A program made the translations under genes and the position numbers. Below are positions 31,486 through 32,882 of a stretch of 32,882 nt of DNA, piece by piece (position 1 is the stretch's first letter; every line of letters begins with the position of its first letter). The DNA is from Natronohydrobacter thiooxidans. Lineage in GTDB: Bacteria > Pseudomonadota > Alphaproteobacteria > Rhodobacterales > Rhodobacteraceae. The stretch lies in NCBI RefSeq assembly GCF_001884735.1, contig NZ_MJAP01000007.1:1-32882 (forward strand), read 5' to 3'. Below the pieces are notes generated by a model. That model saw nothing but the letters and a program-made list of their open reading frames with translations. It searched no databases and was not told where the DNA came from.

Positions 31486-32739
31486 ATGAAGACAGATACT
31501 GTAGGCTCAGCCATCGTGATCGGGGCGGGTATAATCGGCACGGCCAGTGCGTTGCGTCTGGCCCAGGCCGGTCTTGCAACTACGTTGATCGATTGGCAAG
31601 AGCCGGGTCATGGGGCATCCTCTGGCAACGCCGGATCAATCAGTGCCGAGTCCATTGTGCCGATTGCGCTTCCAGGGATGCTGGCACAAGTGCCGAAATG
31701 GCTGATGGATCCCAAAGGGCCATTGAATGTGAGATGGCGCTATCTGCCGCGGGCCGCGCCATGGCTGTTGAAATGGCTTCAGGCCAGCCGGATGAAGACG
31801 GTCGAAACATCTGCGGTCGCGTTGCGGGGCCTGCTGCATTCTGCTGTCGATGAATATGAAGATCTGCTTGGACCCGAACATTCTGCACGTCTGATCCGCA
31901 GGCGTGGCCAGATGATACTCTGGCAATCTCCTGACCAGACCCGCAGCGAACGTGCGGGACATGCTTTGCGTGAAAAGCACGGTGTCGCAATGCGATGGCT
32001 TTCAGCGGACGACATTACGGATTTGGAACCCGCCCTTGCGCCGGTTTTCGCGCGTGGGTTGCTGCTTGAGCGGCATGGTCACATGATCGATCCATTGGCC
32101 ACTGTCGCAGCATTGGCTGCAAAGTTCACAGCCGCCGGTGGTATTATCCGCAAGGCGCGGGTTGCAACCCTCGACCGTGCCGCGACAGGCGCAACGCGTG
32201 TAGTGCTTGAGGGCGGTGAGACACTCCATGCCGACCGCTATGTCGTCAGTGCCGGCGCGTGGTCCACACGCCTGCTGGCCAGATTGGGGGTACATATCCC
32301 CCTGGAGACAGAGCGCGGCTATCACGTCACGCTTAAGGGCATTGACGGGATGTGTTCCCGTCCTATCATGCACGCGGACAAGGCATTTATTGTGTCCCAG
32401 ATGGCAATGGGGCTGCGCGTTGCGGGTACTGTTGAAATCGCAGGTGTTGATGCGCCTCCGAATTACGACCGGGCTAAGTTGCTGACAGGCCATGTCCGTG
32501 CGATGTTCCGCGACCTGCCAGAGGCCGTGGCGGAATACTGGATGGGCTGCCGCCCGTCAGTGCCGGATAGCGTACCAGTGATAGACCGGGTCCTTGCTGC
32601 GCCTGACGTGATCGTTGCCTTCGGCCATGGGCATCTTGGAATGACCGGAGCGCCTGCGACCGCCCGGATCGTGCGTGATCTCGTGCTGAGCCGACATTCG
32701 AATATAGATATCTCAGCATTCGGAATTCACAGGTTTTAG
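31486..32739 (+). CDS. DadA-like FAD-dependent D-amino acid dehydrogenase/oxidoreductase
   Basis: A 417-residue single-chain flavoprotein. The FAD fold opens with VIGAGIIGTASALRLAQAG (GxGxxG at about 13-18), followed by GASSGNAGSISAES, the second FAD-contact segment typical of DadA. The C-terminus has MGCRPSVPDSVPVI and AFGHGHLGMTGAP, also DadA-type. It should oxidise an amine or D-amino acid to an imine. Unlike module A it lacks small and alpha subunits, so it would pass electrons directly to quinone (family knowledge). It directly follows GGT3 and likely acts on the product of that enzyme. Confidence 0.9.
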   Translation: MKTDTVGSAIVIGAGIIGTASALRLAQAGLATTLIDWQEPGHGASSGNAGSISAESIVPIALPGMLAQVPKWLMDPKGPLNVRWRYLPRAAPWLLKWLQASRMKTVETSAVALRGLLHSAVDEYEDLLGPEHSARLIRRRGQMILWQSPDQTRSERAGHALREKHGVAMRWLSADDITDLEPALAPVFARGLLLERHGHMIDPLATVAALAAKFTAAGGIIRKARVATLDRAATGATRVVLEGGETLHADRYVVSAGAWSTRLLARLGVHIPLETERGYHVTLKGIDGMCSRPIMHADKAFIVSQMAMGLRVAGTVEIAGVDAPPNYDRAKLLTGHVRAMFRDLPEAVAEYWMGCRPSVPDSVPVIDRVLAAPDVIVAFGHGHLGMTGAPATARIVRDLVLSRHSNIDISAFGIHRF

Positions 32740-32882
32740 CGTTACTTTGGCAAGTTTTCCTCTGGTGTCGCGTAGCCCTTAAATGGGGTCATCCTCAATC
32801 TGTGTGGTGCAGAGGAAGCATTCGGGCCCTGAGCAAGTTCGGGCCGGCTCGCCCATACATCGCGCGCTTCAAGGTCTTCAAT

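Noticed and set aside
32742..32882. Open minus-strand frame of at least 46 codons running off the window end, ending just after the DadA-like gene
   Set aside because: It is truncated by the window edge, matches no family I recognise, and its composition is not convincing; it could be the C-terminus of a convergent gene but cannot be supported from this sequence alone.
1..32882. Search by eye for CRISPR arrays, tRNA genes and rRNA
   Set aside because: No regularly spaced repeats and no convincing tRNA or rRNA segments were seen; a dedicated scan would be needed to exclude a degenerate tRNA.

Overview
The window looks like an accessory or plasmid-borne segment of an alphaproteobacterium, probably from the Rhodobacterales (Paracoccus or roseobacter type). 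This assignment is an inference from the gene families present: tripartite tricarboxylate transporters (TTT), opine-oxidase-like trimers, an extra IHF-like protein and IS66, IS256 and IS481 debris. No rRNA, tRNA or CRISPR array was recognised.

Positions 1-2900 hold a short unknown ORF, an IHF-beta-like DNA-bending protein, a Phd/PemK-type toxin-antitoxin pair with a perfect 9-bp inverted-repeat operator, and a decayed IS481-family transposase.

Positions 2906-9854 hold a complete catabolic operon for Amadori products (fructosyl-amino acids). On the minus strand the order is deglycase (frlB), binding protein, two permeases, kinase (frlD) and ABC ATPase. A GntR regulator (frlR-like) is divergent. 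The order matches Bacillus subtilis frlBONMD, with a dedicated ATPase added. An 11-bp motif repeated in inverted orientation in the shared control region is the likely operator.

Positions 10041-12702 are a nest of insertion sequences. An IS66-family remnant has a frameshifted tnpA, a tnpB with an internal stop and no tnpC. It is split by an intact 1333-bp IS256-family element flanked by the 8-bp target duplication GGCAAGTT. An ISL3-like fragment and a second IS66-type left end follow.

Positions 12703-32739 carry an AbrB-family membrane protein and then two parallel, apparently related catabolic modules. Module A has a LysR regulator, a heterotrimeric opine/hydroxyproline-oxidase-like flavoenzyme, TctC-TctB-TctA, a gamma-glutamyltransferase (GGT) family protein, RidA, a second GGT-family protein and a TSUP exporter. 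Module B has an IclR regulator, TctB-TctA-TctC, a third GGT-family protein that is a paralog of the first, and a DadA-like flavoenzyme. The inferred logic is import of a carboxylated, N-acylated or N-substituted amino compound by a TTT system, cytoplasmic cleavage by a GGT-fold Ntn hydrolase, oxidation of the released amine by a flavoprotein, and imine clean-up by RidA. The substrate is unknown. The three GGT-family proteins have no signal peptide and lack the residues that hold the gamma-glutamyl group in classical GGT, so this pair of modules is the best candidate for an undescribed system here.
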